Shown here one piece after another: positions 54,441 to 62,119 of a stretch of DNA of 64,000 nt. The translations under genes and the position numbers were made by a program. Source of the DNA: Neotamlana nanhaiensis (GTDB lineage: Bacteria > Bacteroidota > Bacteroidia > Flavobacteriales > Flavobacteriaceae); assembly GCF_000943555.1 (NCBI RefSeq), contig NZ_JTDV01000001.1, forward strand, positions 248,001-312,000, read 5' to 3'. Every line of letters begins with the position of its first letter. Position 1 is the stretch's first letter. Under the pieces are notes generated by a model. It did no database searches and was not told where the DNA came from. It saw only the letters and a list, made by a program, of their open reading frames with translations.

Positions 54441-55480
54441 TGCAAAGCGAGAACTGGATATTTCCTGCAGAATGGGAAAAACAAGAAGGCATTTTATTAT
54501 GTTTTCCGCATAACGGTAACGATTGGCCAGGGAAATACGAAGCCATTCAATGGGCTTTTGTAGAATTCATTAAAAAAGTGGCTACCGTTGAAACTGTTTT
54601 TTTAATTGTCGCTGATGATAAACTAAAAACTAAGGTTACTGGCATGCTGGAAACAGCTCACGTTAATATAAAAAATGTGACGTTTATTATCCATAAAACC
54701 AACCGAAGTTGGATGCGCGATTCGGGGCCAATAATTGTAAAGAATGGTAAGCAACGTAAAGCCATCAACTTCAATTTTAATGGTTGGGCTAAATACAAGA
54801 ATTACCGTTTAGATAAGGGCGTTCCTGCGAAAGTAGCTGAAACTTTAAATATGCCTATTGAGCAAGCTAAAATAAACGGAAAACCTTTTGTTTTAGAAGG
54901 CGGTGCTATTGATGTAAACGGAAAAGGTACGCTCATAACTTCGGAAGAATGTTTGCTTCATCCAACGATTCAAGTTCGTAATGCAGGCTTTACAAAAACA
55001 GATTACGAAGCTGCTTTTAATCAGTATTTAGGTGTAACCAATGTTATTTGGTTAGGCAATGGCATTATTGGCGATGATACCCACGGCCATATTGATGATT
55101 TAGCGCGTTTTGTTAACGAAAATACGATTATTACGGTTGTTGAAACCAACCAAAATGATGCGAATTACAAACCGCTACAAGACAACCTAAAGCGTTTAGA
55201 AAACGCCGTTTTAGAAGATGGCAGCAAACCAAATATTATAACCTTACCAATGCCAAAACCGCTTTGGTTTGATGGTATTACATTACCTGCAAGTTATGCG
55301 AACTTTTTAATTCTAAACAAAACGGTTTTAGTGCCCACCTTTAACGATGCTAACGATCGTGTGGCTTTAAACACTATTGCCAATTGTTTCCCGAAACACG
55401 AAATTATTGGTATTTCTGCCATCGATTTTATTTGGGGTTTTGGCTCGTTGCATTGTTTGAGTCAGCAGATTCCTTTGTAG
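54440..55480 (+). CDS. aguA: agmatine deiminase
   Basis: It converts agmatine to N-carbamoylputrescine and ammonia, supplying the substrate of AguB. The 346-residue guanidino-modifying enzyme has WMRDSGP near 93, LEGGAIDVNG near 152, GDDTHGHIDDLARF near 212, and the catalytic Cys in GSLHCLSQQIP (about 339). A bidirectional terminator follows. Confidence 0.95.
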   Translation: MQSENWIFPAEWEKQEGILLCFPHNGNDWPGKYEAIQWAFVEFIKKVATVETVFLIVADDKLKTKVTGMLETAHVNIKNVTFIIHKTNRSWMRDSGPIIVKNGKQRKAINFNFNGWAKYKNYRLDKGVPAKVAETLNMPIEQAKINGKPFVLEGGAIDVNGKGTLITSEECLLHPTIQVRNAGFTKTDYEAAFNQYLGVTNVIWLGNGIIGDDTHGHIDDLARFVNENTIITVVETNQNDANYKPLQDNLKRLENAVLEDGSKPNIITLPMPKPLWFDGITLPASYANFLILNKTVLVPTFNDANDRVALNTIANCFPKHEIIGISAIDFIWGFGSLHCLSQQIPL

Positions 55481-55486
55481 AAAAAT

Positions 55487-55521
55487 ACAAAGCAATAAAA
55501 CTTTCGAGCTTATTGCTTTGT
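55487..55521. terminator. bidirectional terminator between aguA and the four-helix sensor gene
   Basis: A 12-bp perfect stem (ACAAAGCAATAA with TTATTGCTTTGT) and an 11-base loop have T-rich sequence on both strands. It lies between convergent genes. Confidence 0.82.
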
Positions 55522-55540
55522 TTAAAACTTTTCAAAAAAG

Positions 55541-56143
55541 CTATTTTTCTTTGTCCTTTGGTTGGTACATTATAATAACTTGTACAACAACAGCTAAAAA
55601 TATTAAAAAGTAAATCTCTATATGAGTGAAAAGTTCAACTGTATCTACCGCGCGTTTGCTTATAGACATTTGACGCCGACCTTCATCAATTTGTATTTTA
55701 GATAAATCATTCAGATTCTCCTTTAAACCAGAAATATGTTTAAGCATATCAACATTATTAGACTTTTCTGTCTTTACAAAAGACTTTTCAGAAGCTATTA
55801 AGAGTTTTACATTTTCCTTTAAGTTTCCAAAAACCTCAGCCTCATCTTTAGTTAATTTAGTTTTATCAAATCTTAGAACTAAAGTGGTTAAATGATCATT
55901 TATAGTTTCATTTCGATATTTAAAAAAAGTAGAATCAGACACTAAAACCGCTAACTCCTTTTCTTGGATAGATTTTAGCATTTCAAAAATTAAATCTTTA
56001 GCGATAAGTCTATCTTCATATATGGTTTCTACAGAATCACGAACTCGAACAAAATTATTTTTGTCTATTAAATTAGTTGTTATTATTAAAACAAAAACAA
56101 TTAGTATTCCAAGAATCCATTTAATCTTATTGTAAAATGTCAT
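55541..56143 (-). CDS. membrane protein with a periplasmic four-helix-bundle sensor-like domain
   Basis: The 200-residue protein has a membrane helix near each end (about 9-27 and 170-192) and a periplasmic helical domain of about 140 residues between them, the layout of the 4HB_MCP ligand-binding module of chemoreceptors. There is no HAMP, kinase or signalling domain; the C-terminus ends with a few charged residues (YQPKDKEK). It may be an orphan sensor or a structural envelope protein. Confidence 0.7.
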   Translation of the reverse strand: MTFYNKIKWILGILIVFVLIITTNLIDKNNFVRVRDSVETIYEDRLIAKDLIFEMLKSIQEKELAVLVSDSTFFKYRNETINDHLTTLVLRFDKTKLTKDEAEVFGNLKENVKLLIASEKSFVKTEKSNNVDMLKHISGLKENLNDLSKIQIDEGRRQMSISKRAVDTVELFTHIEIYFLIFLAVVVQVIIMYQPKDKEK

Positions 56144-56369
56144 ATAAATTTAAAGTTTAGTGATCAGCGATTAATTGTAAAGATACAAAATCGGAAAAGG
56201 AAAAAATGTTAATTTTTAAGTTTAGAAATAACATGAAATTTACTCAAAATCATAAGACTAGTCAAAAGATATTATTATCACAGTCATTAATATTTTAGTT
56301 AAATTCCTTCTCGTAGTAACAGTAATTTTAATATTTACATGTAACATTAATTCAAACGTAATTCTGAAC

Positions 56370-56399
56370 CTTTCGATTGCCACTAAAGCCAATCGAAAG
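56370..56399. other. perfect 10-bp intergenic hairpin
   Basis: CTTTCGATTG and CAATCGAAAG pair perfectly around a 10-base loop in the 364-base gap between the sensor-like gene and the RNA methyltransferase gene. There is no T-run on either side. It could belong to a small RNA or a decayed terminator. The remaining gap (56144-56369) shows nothing. Confidence 0.4.
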
Positions 56400-56423
56400 T
56401 GAAAAAATCTTTTCTAATTTTAT

Positions 56424-56506
56424 GTCATTGCTAATGCAGTGAAGCAATCTGCTTATTTTTGAGTTCCAATTTAAAAGATTACTTCGTCCTACCTCCTCGT
56501 AATGAC
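56424..56506. repeat. 83-bp intergenic repeat, copy 1 (GTCATT...AATGAC ends)
   Basis: It starts with GTCATTGC and ends with TACCTCCTCGTAATGAC; the ends are inverted copies. The 3' half contains TTACTTCGTC. A second element of exactly 83 bp with the same ends and 3' half lies at 60128-60210. It abuts the stop of the RNA methyltransferase gene (56508). Confidence 0.7.
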
Positions 56507-56507
56507 A

Positions 56508-57662
56508 CTAATTAAACTTAGCCTTCTTACTCCCTTCATACATCACATACCTTACCAAACGCGACTCTAATTTAGCATTGTAAAGCTGTATTTTTCGTGA
56601 GGGACGTAATCCAACATGCTTCAAAGCCTCAAGGTTACTGGTAATAAACCAAGCATCGGTGCCTGGGTAGTTTTGTTTTAGGGTATCGCCAATATTTTTG
56701 TAAAACTGTTCCATATCGATATTTAAACGCTCACCGTACGGCGGATTAAATACCATGTGCAGTTTACCTGTTCCACCCTTTTGGGTTTTAAAGAAATCTT
56801 CGTGTTGTACGCTTATAAAATCGTCTAGCTGCGCGTTTTTAACATTGTCTTTGGCTTTAAAAACAGCACTCGGCGCTTTATCGTAACCTATTATTTTATA
56901 ATGAAAATCGCGTGTTTTTTTAAGTAATGATTCTTCTATTTTCTCGAATAAATCAACATCCCAATCTTGCCAACGCTCAAAGGCAAATTCTTTACGCATT
57001 AGGTTTGGTGGTATGTTGCAGGCTATCATAGCAGCTTCAATTAGCATAGTACCCGAACCACACATAGGATCCATGAAATCGGATTGTCCGTCCCAACCCG
57101 ATAGCATAATCATACCCGCCGCCAACACTTCATTTATTGGTGCAATATTAGTTGCGGTTTTATACCCGCGTTTGTGTAAAGAATCGCCCGAAGTATCCAA
57201 TGAAATATTACAATGGTTTTTGCTTACATGCACGTTTATTTTAACATCTGGAAATTTTAAATCTACATTAGGACGTTGCCCCGTAGTATCTCTAAACTTA
57301 TCCACAATGGCATCTTTAGTTTTTTGGGCTATAAATAAGGAATGTGAAAACAAATCGGAATGAATGGTAGCATCGACTGCCAAAGTACCTGTCGGTTTTA
57401 GGTATTGGCTCCAATCCATGGCGTAGATATTTTTATATAAATCGGTTTCGTTTTTTACTCGAAACGAATGGATAGGCTTTAAAATTTTAATTGCCGTACG
57501 CAACGCTAAATTGGCTTTGTACATAAACCCTTTATCGCCTACAAATGATACCATGCGCACACCTTTAGTTATATTTTGCGCACCGAGCTGTACCAATTCT
57601 TTCTCTAATAAATCTTCGAAGCCAAATAAGGTTTTGGCTATCATTTTAAAGTTTTCTTCCAT
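56508..57662 (-). CDS. THUMP-domain class I RNA methyltransferase (RlmL/RlmN2G type)
   Basis: The family makes N2-methylguanosine in 23S rRNA. The 384-residue protein has an N-terminal ferredoxin-like plus THUMP region (about 1-155), then a Rossmann methyltransferase with DPMCGSGTMLIEAA near 200 and the catalytic NPPYGERL near 310. The ATG at 57662 is preferred over 57680, since a promoter box at 57683-57690 puts the transcript start near 57676. It lacks the RlmK half of the E. coli fusion. Confidence 0.9.
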   Translation of the reverse strand: MEENFKMIAKTLFGFEDLLEKELVQLGAQNITKGVRMVSFVGDKGFMYKANLALRTAIKILKPIHSFRVKNETDLYKNIYAMDWSQYLKPTGTLAVDATIHSDLFSHSLFIAQKTKDAIVDKFRDTTGQRPNVDLKFPDVKINVHVSKNHCNISLDTSGDSLHKRGYKTATNIAPINEVLAAGMIMLSGWDGQSDFMDPMCGSGTMLIEAAMIACNIPPNLMRKEFAFERWQDWDVDLFEKIEESLLKKTRDFHYKIIGYDKAPSAVFKAKDNVKNAQLDDFISVQHEDFFKTQKGGTGKLHMVFNPPYGERLNIDMEQFYKNIGDTLKQNYPGTDAWFITSNLEALKHVGLRPSRKIQLYNAKLESRLVRYVMYEGSKKAKFN

Positions 57663-57682
57663 CGTTTTTATAAAATACATTG

Positions 57683-57690
57683 CAAAAATA
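57683..57690 (-). promoter_or_regulatory. -7 promoter element of the RNA methyltransferase gene
   Basis: The minus strand reads TATTTTTG, matching TAnnTTTG, with the expected start of transcription near 57676. Confidence 0.45.
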
Positions 57691-57748
57691 ATGTAATTTT
57701 GCCCGAAACATAATGTTTACTGATAATTAGGTTAAGGATTGAAGTGGC

Positions 57749-57771
57749 ATCCCCCGAATTTGTTCGGGGAT
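57749..57771. repeat. palindrome between divergent methyltransferase genes
   Basis: CCCCGAA and TTCGGGG pair around TTTG (57752-57769), with partly matching flanks. It resembles other dispersed GC-rich palindromes in this AT-rich DNA. Another palindrome-like stretch, CGCGCCTTAGCGTG, lies at about 57839-57852. Confidence 0.45.
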
Positions 57772-57872
57772 ATAACGAAATGTTTACATTCATGAGCTCC
57801 TTAAAATGAAAATAAAAAATTGTGAATAAAAGCCTGACCGCGCCTTAGCGTGGGAACCTCCAAAAAAAAACT

Positions 57873-58604
57873 ATGACAAAACAGACTACCAAATGGTTTA
57901 CTTCGTGGTTTAACACACCGTTTTACCATACTTTATACAAGGATAGAGATTCGGCCGAGGCACAAACATTTATGGATAACCTTACCCAGTATTTAAATAT
58001 TCCTGAAGGTGGTTCTATTTTAGATTTAGCTTGCGGACGTGGCAGACATTCGCGCTATTTGAGTAGCTTAGGTTACAACGTTACAGGAGCCGATTTAAGC
58101 GAAAATAGCATTGCATTCGCCAAACAATTTGAGAATAGTAATTTGCATTTTGAGGTACACGACATGTGCCAGCCTACTGGTAGAACTTTTGACGCTGTGG
58201 TAAATTTGTTTACTAGTTTTGGGTATTTTGATAAAGATGAAGACAATCTAAATACGATAAAGGCAATTAAAGCCGATTTGAACGAAACTGGTTTTGGTGT
58301 CATCGATTTTATGAATAGCGATTACGTGATTGAAAACCTCGTACCTGAAGAAACAAAAACCGTTGACGGCATTACTTTTAACTTAAAACGTTTTGTTGAA
58401 AATGGTTATATTGTTAAAACGATTGCTTTTGAAAACGACGGTGAAAGCTATCAGTTTGAAGAACGTGTTAGAGCCTTTTCGTTGAAAGATTTTGAAACCT
58501 TATTCGACCAAGCCGATGCGTACTTATTGGATGTTTTTGGAGATTATAAATTGCGAAAATTTCACCCAAAAACATCGGAACGTTTAATTATGATTTTTAA
58601 ATAA
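57873..58604 (+). CDS. class I SAM-dependent methyltransferase
   Basis: The 243-residue protein has motif I ILDLACGRGRHSRYL (about 49-63), an acidic motif II (VTGADLSENS near 72), and a motif like VNLFTSFGYF near 113. It is a small-molecule methyltransferase-like protein whose substrate I cannot name. The ZIP transporter gene follows closely on the same strand. Confidence 0.85.
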   Translation: MTKQTTKWFTSWFNTPFYHTLYKDRDSAEAQTFMDNLTQYLNIPEGGSILDLACGRGRHSRYLSSLGYNVTGADLSENSIAFAKQFENSNLHFEVHDMCQPTGRTFDAVVNLFTSFGYFDKDEDNLNTIKAIKADLNETGFGVIDFMNSDYVIENLVPEETKTVDGITFNLKRFVENGYIVKTIAFENDGESYQFEERVRAFSLKDFETLFDQADAYLLDVFGDYKLRKFHPKTSERLIMIFK

Positions 58605-58636
58605 ACCAATTGGCTGTTTTTGTGACCATTTTTTTA

Positions 58637-59311
58637 ATGACTAACTTTATTTTACCCATACTTGCCGTTATTTTAGGTGTTATTTTGGCCTTTATTACCA
58701 AATCGCAAAAATCGTGGAACACCAAGCTCCTACTCTCGTTTAGTGGTGCTTTTTTGTTGGCATTAACGCTTTTTGAGTTGTTGCCAGAAGTGTATCATCA
58801 TTTAGAGGCTAAACGCATTGGTTTGCTTATTATGTGCGGTATTTTGTTGCAAATTGTTTTGGAATTATTCTCGAAAGGTGCCGAACATGGGCACGTGCAT
58901 ATTCATAAAGATGAAGCCAATTTCCCATGGTTATTATTTATAAGTTTATGCATTCATAGTTTTTTAGAAGGCTTCCCAATACACGAACATAACGATATGG
59001 TTTACGGCGTTTTGGTTCACAAAATTCCTATTGCGACCTTAATTACCGTGTTTTTATTACACTCGAAGTTTACGAAATTACAAATGGGTTTATTTTTGCT
59101 TGTTTTTATGTTTATGACGCCTCTGGGAACACTTATTTCAAATTTATCGAATTTACAGGAAAGTACTGTTTTAAGCATCAATGCGATGGTAATTGGTATA
59201 TTTTTTCATATTTCGACCACCATTTTATTTGAAAGTAGCGACGGACATAAATTTAATGTTTCAAAATTTGTCGCTATTATTTTAGGGGTTGCTGTGGCTT
59301 ATTTGATGTAA
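58637..59311 (+). CDS. ZIP-family divalent metal transporter
   Basis: The 224-residue inner-membrane protein has about eight helices and ZIP-like features: FELLPEVYHHLEAKR near 53, a His-rich loop (EHGHVHIHKDE, about 80-90), and CIHSFLEGFPIHEHND near 105, with metal-binding His and Glu. The ATG at 58637 is preferred over a TTG at 58610. It probably moves zinc or a similar metal; the ion is inferred from the family. Confidence 0.85.
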   Translation: MTNFILPILAVILGVILAFITKSQKSWNTKLLLSFSGAFLLALTLFELLPEVYHHLEAKRIGLLIMCGILLQIVLELFSKGAEHGHVHIHKDEANFPWLLFISLCIHSFLEGFPIHEHNDMVYGVLVHKIPIATLITVFLLHSKFTKLQMGLFLLVFMFMTPLGTLISNLSNLQESTVLSINAMVIGIFFHISTTILFESSDGHKFNVSKFVAIILGVAVAYLM

Positions 59312-59318
59312 TTTTTTT

Positions 59319-59346
59319 GTCATTCCGCGCTTGATGCGGAATCCAT
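59319..59346. repeat. left palindromic terminal repeat of the GIY-YIG element
   Basis: GTCATTCCGCGC and GATGCGGAATCCAT form an internal hairpin (ATTCCGC with GCGGAAT). The whole repeat is an inverted copy of 59656-59684. It ends 5 bases before the GIY-YIG ATG. Confidence 0.8.
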
Positions 59347-59351
59347 AAATC

Positions 59352-59654
59352 ATGTATAATCGACAATATAGTTTTTATGTTTATATTCTTTCAAACAAAA
59401 AGAATGGCACGCTCTATATTGGAATGACAAATGATTTAGAAAGGCGTATGTTTGAACATAAAAATAAACTTGTTGAAGGTTTTACTAAAAAATATAGTTT
59501 AAACAAACTCATCTATTTAGAACATTTTCAATATGTTAATGATGCTATTAAAAGAGAAAAACAGTTAAAAAACTGGAAAAGACAATGGAAAATTGGTTTG
59601 ATTGAAAAAGATAACGCTGATTGGAAAGATTTATCTTCCGATTGGTTTAACTAA
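59352..59654 (+). CDS. GIY-YIG nuclease family protein
   Basis: The 100-residue protein is a single GIY-YIG domain: FYVYILSNKKNGTLYIGMTN (about 8-27), the catalytic Arg in LERRMFEHK (about 29-37) and the catalytic Glu in AIKREKQLKNWKR (about 69-81). The family cuts DNA at one strand or at branched structures. The 5 bases between the left repeat and the ATG leave no room for an ordinary promoter, so it must be read from the upstream ZIP gene or from within the repeat. Confidence 0.92.
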   Translation: MYNRQYSFYVYILSNKKNGTLYIGMTNDLERRMFEHKNKLVEGFTKKYSLNKLIYLEHFQYVNDAIKREKQLKNWKRQWKIGLIEKDNADWKDLSSDWFN

Positions 59655-59655
59655 A

Positions 59656-59684
59656 ATGGATTCTGCGTCGTAGCGCAGAATGAC
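59656..59684. repeat. right palindromic terminal repeat of the GIY-YIG element
   Basis: ATGGATTCTGCG and CGCAGAATGAC form the inverted partner of 59319-59346, with ATTCTGC/GCAGAAT as internal hairpin. It starts 1 base after the GIY-YIG stop. Confidence 0.8.
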
Positions 59685-59697
59685 AAAACGAGAACAT

Positions 59698-60126
59698 ATG
59701 TTTAGCAAAGAAGAATCAAGAATATTACGACAAGAATTCTGGACCAGTTTTGGAAAATCGTTTCCAAGAAAATGGATTTTATACGATACAAAATTAAAAG
59801 GCTTCAGTTTTAAATTTCATTTCGATACCAAAAGTGCTTTAGTCGCGCTGGATGTGGAAGACGATTTGGAATTCCGCATTAAATATTGGGAAAAATTAGA
59901 AGCTTTAAAATCGATTTTAAAAGATGATTTTTTACCCGATGCCATTTTTGAGGAAGAATATTTTTTAGAAAACCACAAAGAAGTTTCTAGAATTTACGTG
60001 TCTTTAAATGAAAAAGTGTCTATTCACAATAAAAATACTTGGCAAGTGGTTATGGAATTCTTCAATGAAAACATGAGTCTTTTTGAAGCCTTTTTTGAAG
60101 ACTATAAAGATGTTATTGAAGGGTAG
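59698..60126 (+). CDS. DUF4268 domain protein
   Basis: The 142-residue protein (MFSKEESRILRQEFWTSFGK at the start) matches the DUF4268 family, short proteins related to a domain found beside some restriction or nuclease modules. The catalytic function is unknown. The ATG at 59698 is chosen because the upstream ATG at 59680 lies within the terminal repeat of the GIY-YIG element, which may have separated this gene from its own leader. Confidence 0.78.
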   Translation: MFSKEESRILRQEFWTSFGKSFPRKWILYDTKLKGFSFKFHFDTKSALVALDVEDDLEFRIKYWEKLEALKSILKDDFLPDAIFEEEYFLENHKEVSRIYVSLNEKVSIHNKNTWQVVMEFFNENMSLFEAFFEDYKDVIEG

Positions 60127-60127
60127 T

Positions 60128-60210
60128 GTCATTGCGAATTACGCCCTAGCGTAATGTGGCAATCTCATTAAATTAAAGGGTTACTTCGTCGTTACACGCC
60201 TCGTAATGAC
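60128..60210. repeat. 83-bp intergenic repeat, copy 2
   Basis: It has the same length, ends (GTCATTGC... and CCTCGTAATGAC) and 3' core (TTACTTCGTC) as the element at 56424-56506, while the centres differ. An additional internal palindrome (ATTACGC...GCGTAAT) is present in the left half. It fills the gap between two convergent genes. Confidence 0.7.
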
Positions 60211-60213
60211 TAA

Positions 60214-60705
60214 TTAAACCAATTTCGCCATTAACAAATCGTCCATAACAAAGCCATTTCCTATATCGGTAACTAACTCACCTGTTTTTTTAAACCCAAT
60301 CTTTTCGTAGGCTTTAATGGAATTACTGTTATCACGGTTTACAGTAAGTCTAATTTTAGGCAAGTTTAAACGTGCTGCTTCAGCTTCTATAAATTGTATG
60401 GCGCTTTTGCCTATACCCTTTCCTCTATAGTCATATAACACATAAATTTTACTCAAAAATAAAGCTTCAACTTCTGGTTTTATGGCGATATAGCCTACGG
60501 TCTTTTGATTAAAATTGAGCAAATAATAACAATATCCAGTTTCAACTTGTTCAGTAATAGCGGGAACCGATTGATACTTTTCAAGCATATAATCTACCTG
60601 AGCTTTACCAATTATTGGTGTGTAATGGTGTTCCCAAATGGTACGCCCTAAAGTTTCTATTGTTATGTAATCGGATTTGTTTTCCGCTGAAATAATACGA
60701 ATCAT
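60214..60705 (-). CDS. GNAT-family N-acetyltransferase
   Basis: The 163-residue protein has the acetyl-CoA-binding motif VLYDYRGKGIGKSAIQFIE (about 88-106) and a late NSIKAYEKIGFKKTG (about 128-142), as in RimI-like acetyltransferases. The substrate is unknown. It lies 1 base after the hemolysin III gene in a three-gene minus-strand operon. Confidence 0.9.
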   Translation of the reverse strand: MIRIISAENKSDYITIETLGRTIWEHHYTPIIGKAQVDYMLEKYQSVPAITEQVETGYCYYLLNFNQKTVGYIAIKPEVEALFLSKIYVLYDYRGKGIGKSAIQFIEAEAARLNLPKIRLTVNRDNSNSIKAYEKIGFKKTGELVTDIGNGFVMDDLLMAKLV

Positions 60706-60706
60706 T

Positions 60707-61333
60707 TTAAATAATATATAAGTAAACCATTAAAAAGTGAAACACCGCTCCAGCCAACACAAATACATGCCAAATAACATGATTAAACGGTATTTTCTCG
60801 ATGGCATAAAACACAATGCCGCCTGTATAAGCTAATCCTCCCGCAAATAAGAGCCAAATGCCACTATCTCCAATTTGTTGCACCAAATAACTATAATCGA
60901 ACACCACTAACCAGCCCATTACCAAATACAAAAGTGTTGAAAACACTTCAAACTTTCCTGTAAAGAATAGTTTTAAAATGAGTCCGAAAGCTGCAATACC
61001 CCAAACCAAATAAAACAAGAGCCATCCCTTGCTAGCATCGAGCGCAATTAAACATACGGGTGTGTAAGTTCCCGCAATTAAAATGTAAATGCTAATGTGA
61101 TCTAAAATTCTAAAATAGTGTTTACGCTTTTCATTGCGCATCGCATGATAAAAGGTTGAAGCCGTAAACAACACGATTATTGATATACCATAAACCACCA
61201 CACTAAATAAACTCCAAGTGGTTTTTTCGGTGTTATGCAACACTAAAAGGATTAAGGCTACGATACCAAAAATGGCACCAATGGCGTGCGAAACCGCATT
61301 TAGTTTTTCCTCGAAAGGTGTTTGAATACGCAT
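60707..61333 (-). CDS. hemolysin III / PAQR-family membrane protein
   Basis: The 208-residue protein has seven hydrophobic helices and the family motifs NAVSHAIGAIFGI near 12, FYHAM near 61, LDHISIYILIAGTYTP near 76, and HVIWHVFVLAGAVFHF near 186 with the zinc His residues. Bacterial relatives (TrhA/YqfA) influence membrane fluidity. It overlaps the DUF4294 stop by 1 base. Confidence 0.9.
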   Translation of the reverse strand: MRIQTPFEEKLNAVSHAIGAIFGIVALILLVLHNTEKTTWSLFSVVVYGISIIVLFTASTFYHAMRNEKRKHYFRILDHISIYILIAGTYTPVCLIALDASKGWLLFYLVWGIAAFGLILKLFFTGKFEVFSTLLYLVMGWLVVFDYSYLVQQIGDSGIWLLFAGGLAYTGGIVFYAIEKIPFNHVIWHVFVLAGAVFHFLMVYLYII

Positions 61334-62016
61334 TATTCTGCTTTAGGTTCTTTTGAATTTAACCACTTATCGGTGAGATCGTAAAAATCGAAATCTAATG
61401 CCGATTTCTGGCGTTCTAAGCGTCCGCTTTGGAAGTTGCGTTGCAAGATATCTTCAATTAAATAATCTTCTTTTTCGTTAAACGGATCGAACTCCCGCTT
61501 TAATGAAATATCAAACATACTTGCTGTGGTATTGTACCAAAAGGCCCGCCATCCATTGCGAAGTTCTTTAACTAAATCGAAAGCTGTAATTCCGGTTTGT
61601 CTGTGAATCAGTTTTACTAAAATCTGACCTTCGGTACGTGAAAATTTCTTTAATTCTTCCGAAAATTCACCTTCAATATATTTCTGAACACGTTTGGTAT
61701 ATCGTTTTTTATCGCGACTTTTAGTAAGTGTCGCTAAACGTGTATTCATAGAATCTAAACGGTCTGCGGCTAACTTAGCATATGGGTAGACTTTCAAGGT
61801 CTTTCGGCGTAAAATCAAATAGCGTATTCTATCTTCTCTACTATCAAACTTCAACTTATGCAATAGCATCACCTCATCTAAATCGATAGTAGTTTGCGGA
61901 ATGGAATCGCCTTTTATAATTAGGTAAGTTGTTTCGGTGGTGTCTTGCTCGGTTTCAGTTACCTGAGCCACCATCAAAAACGGACAAATTAGGAATAAAT
62001 ACTTTAAATAGTTCAT
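61333..62016 (-). CDS. DUF4294 domain protein, exported
   Basis: The 227-residue protein has a signal peptide (to about MVAQV, 18) and a helix-rich body with YLILRRKTLKVYPYAKLAADRL (about 66-87) typical of DUF4294, a family of Bacteroidota with unknown function. It is the first gene of a three-gene operon and is divergent from an M42 peptidase. Confidence 0.85.
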   Translation of the reverse strand: MNYLKYLFLICPFLMVAQVTETEQDTTETTYLIIKGDSIPQTTIDLDEVMLLHKLKFDSREDRIRYLILRRKTLKVYPYAKLAADRLDSMNTRLATLTKSRDKKRYTKRVQKYIEGEFSEELKKFSRTEGQILVKLIHRQTGITAFDLVKELRNGWRAFWYNTTASMFDISLKREFDPFNEKEDYLIEDILQRNFQSGRLERQKSALDFDFYDLTDKWLNSKEPKAE

Positions 62017-62044
62017 CTGTAAAATACTGGAGCATTCACTATGC

Positions 62045-62052
62045 CAAAATTA
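62045..62052 (-). promoter_or_regulatory. -7 promoter element of the DUF4294 operon
   Basis: The minus strand reads TAATTTTG, a match to TAnnTTTG, 29 bases before the ATG. No -33 box is clear. Confidence 0.45.
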
Positions 62053-62119
62053 CTAATTTACACTCTGGAAAACATTTTTTTTCTATTTATATTATTATTT
62101 TAGTGCAAAACTTTATTAA

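Larger units (their letters stand above)
59319..59684 (+). mobile_element. 366-bp GIY-YIG nuclease gene within palindromic inverted repeats
   Basis: A single gene fills the space between two inverted repeats of 28-29 bases. The repeats differ at only a few positions, begin with GTCATT and end with AATGAC, and each can fold by itself. The right repeat ends 13 bases before the start of the next gene. No target duplication is obvious. This structure suggests a small mobile or formerly mobile element; there is no transposase. Confidence 0.6.

Noticed and set aside
59680-59697. extra N-terminal residues of the DUF4268 protein (start at 59680)
   Set aside because: This stretch overlaps the terminal repeat of the GIY-YIG unit, and the family start fits the ATG at 59698.
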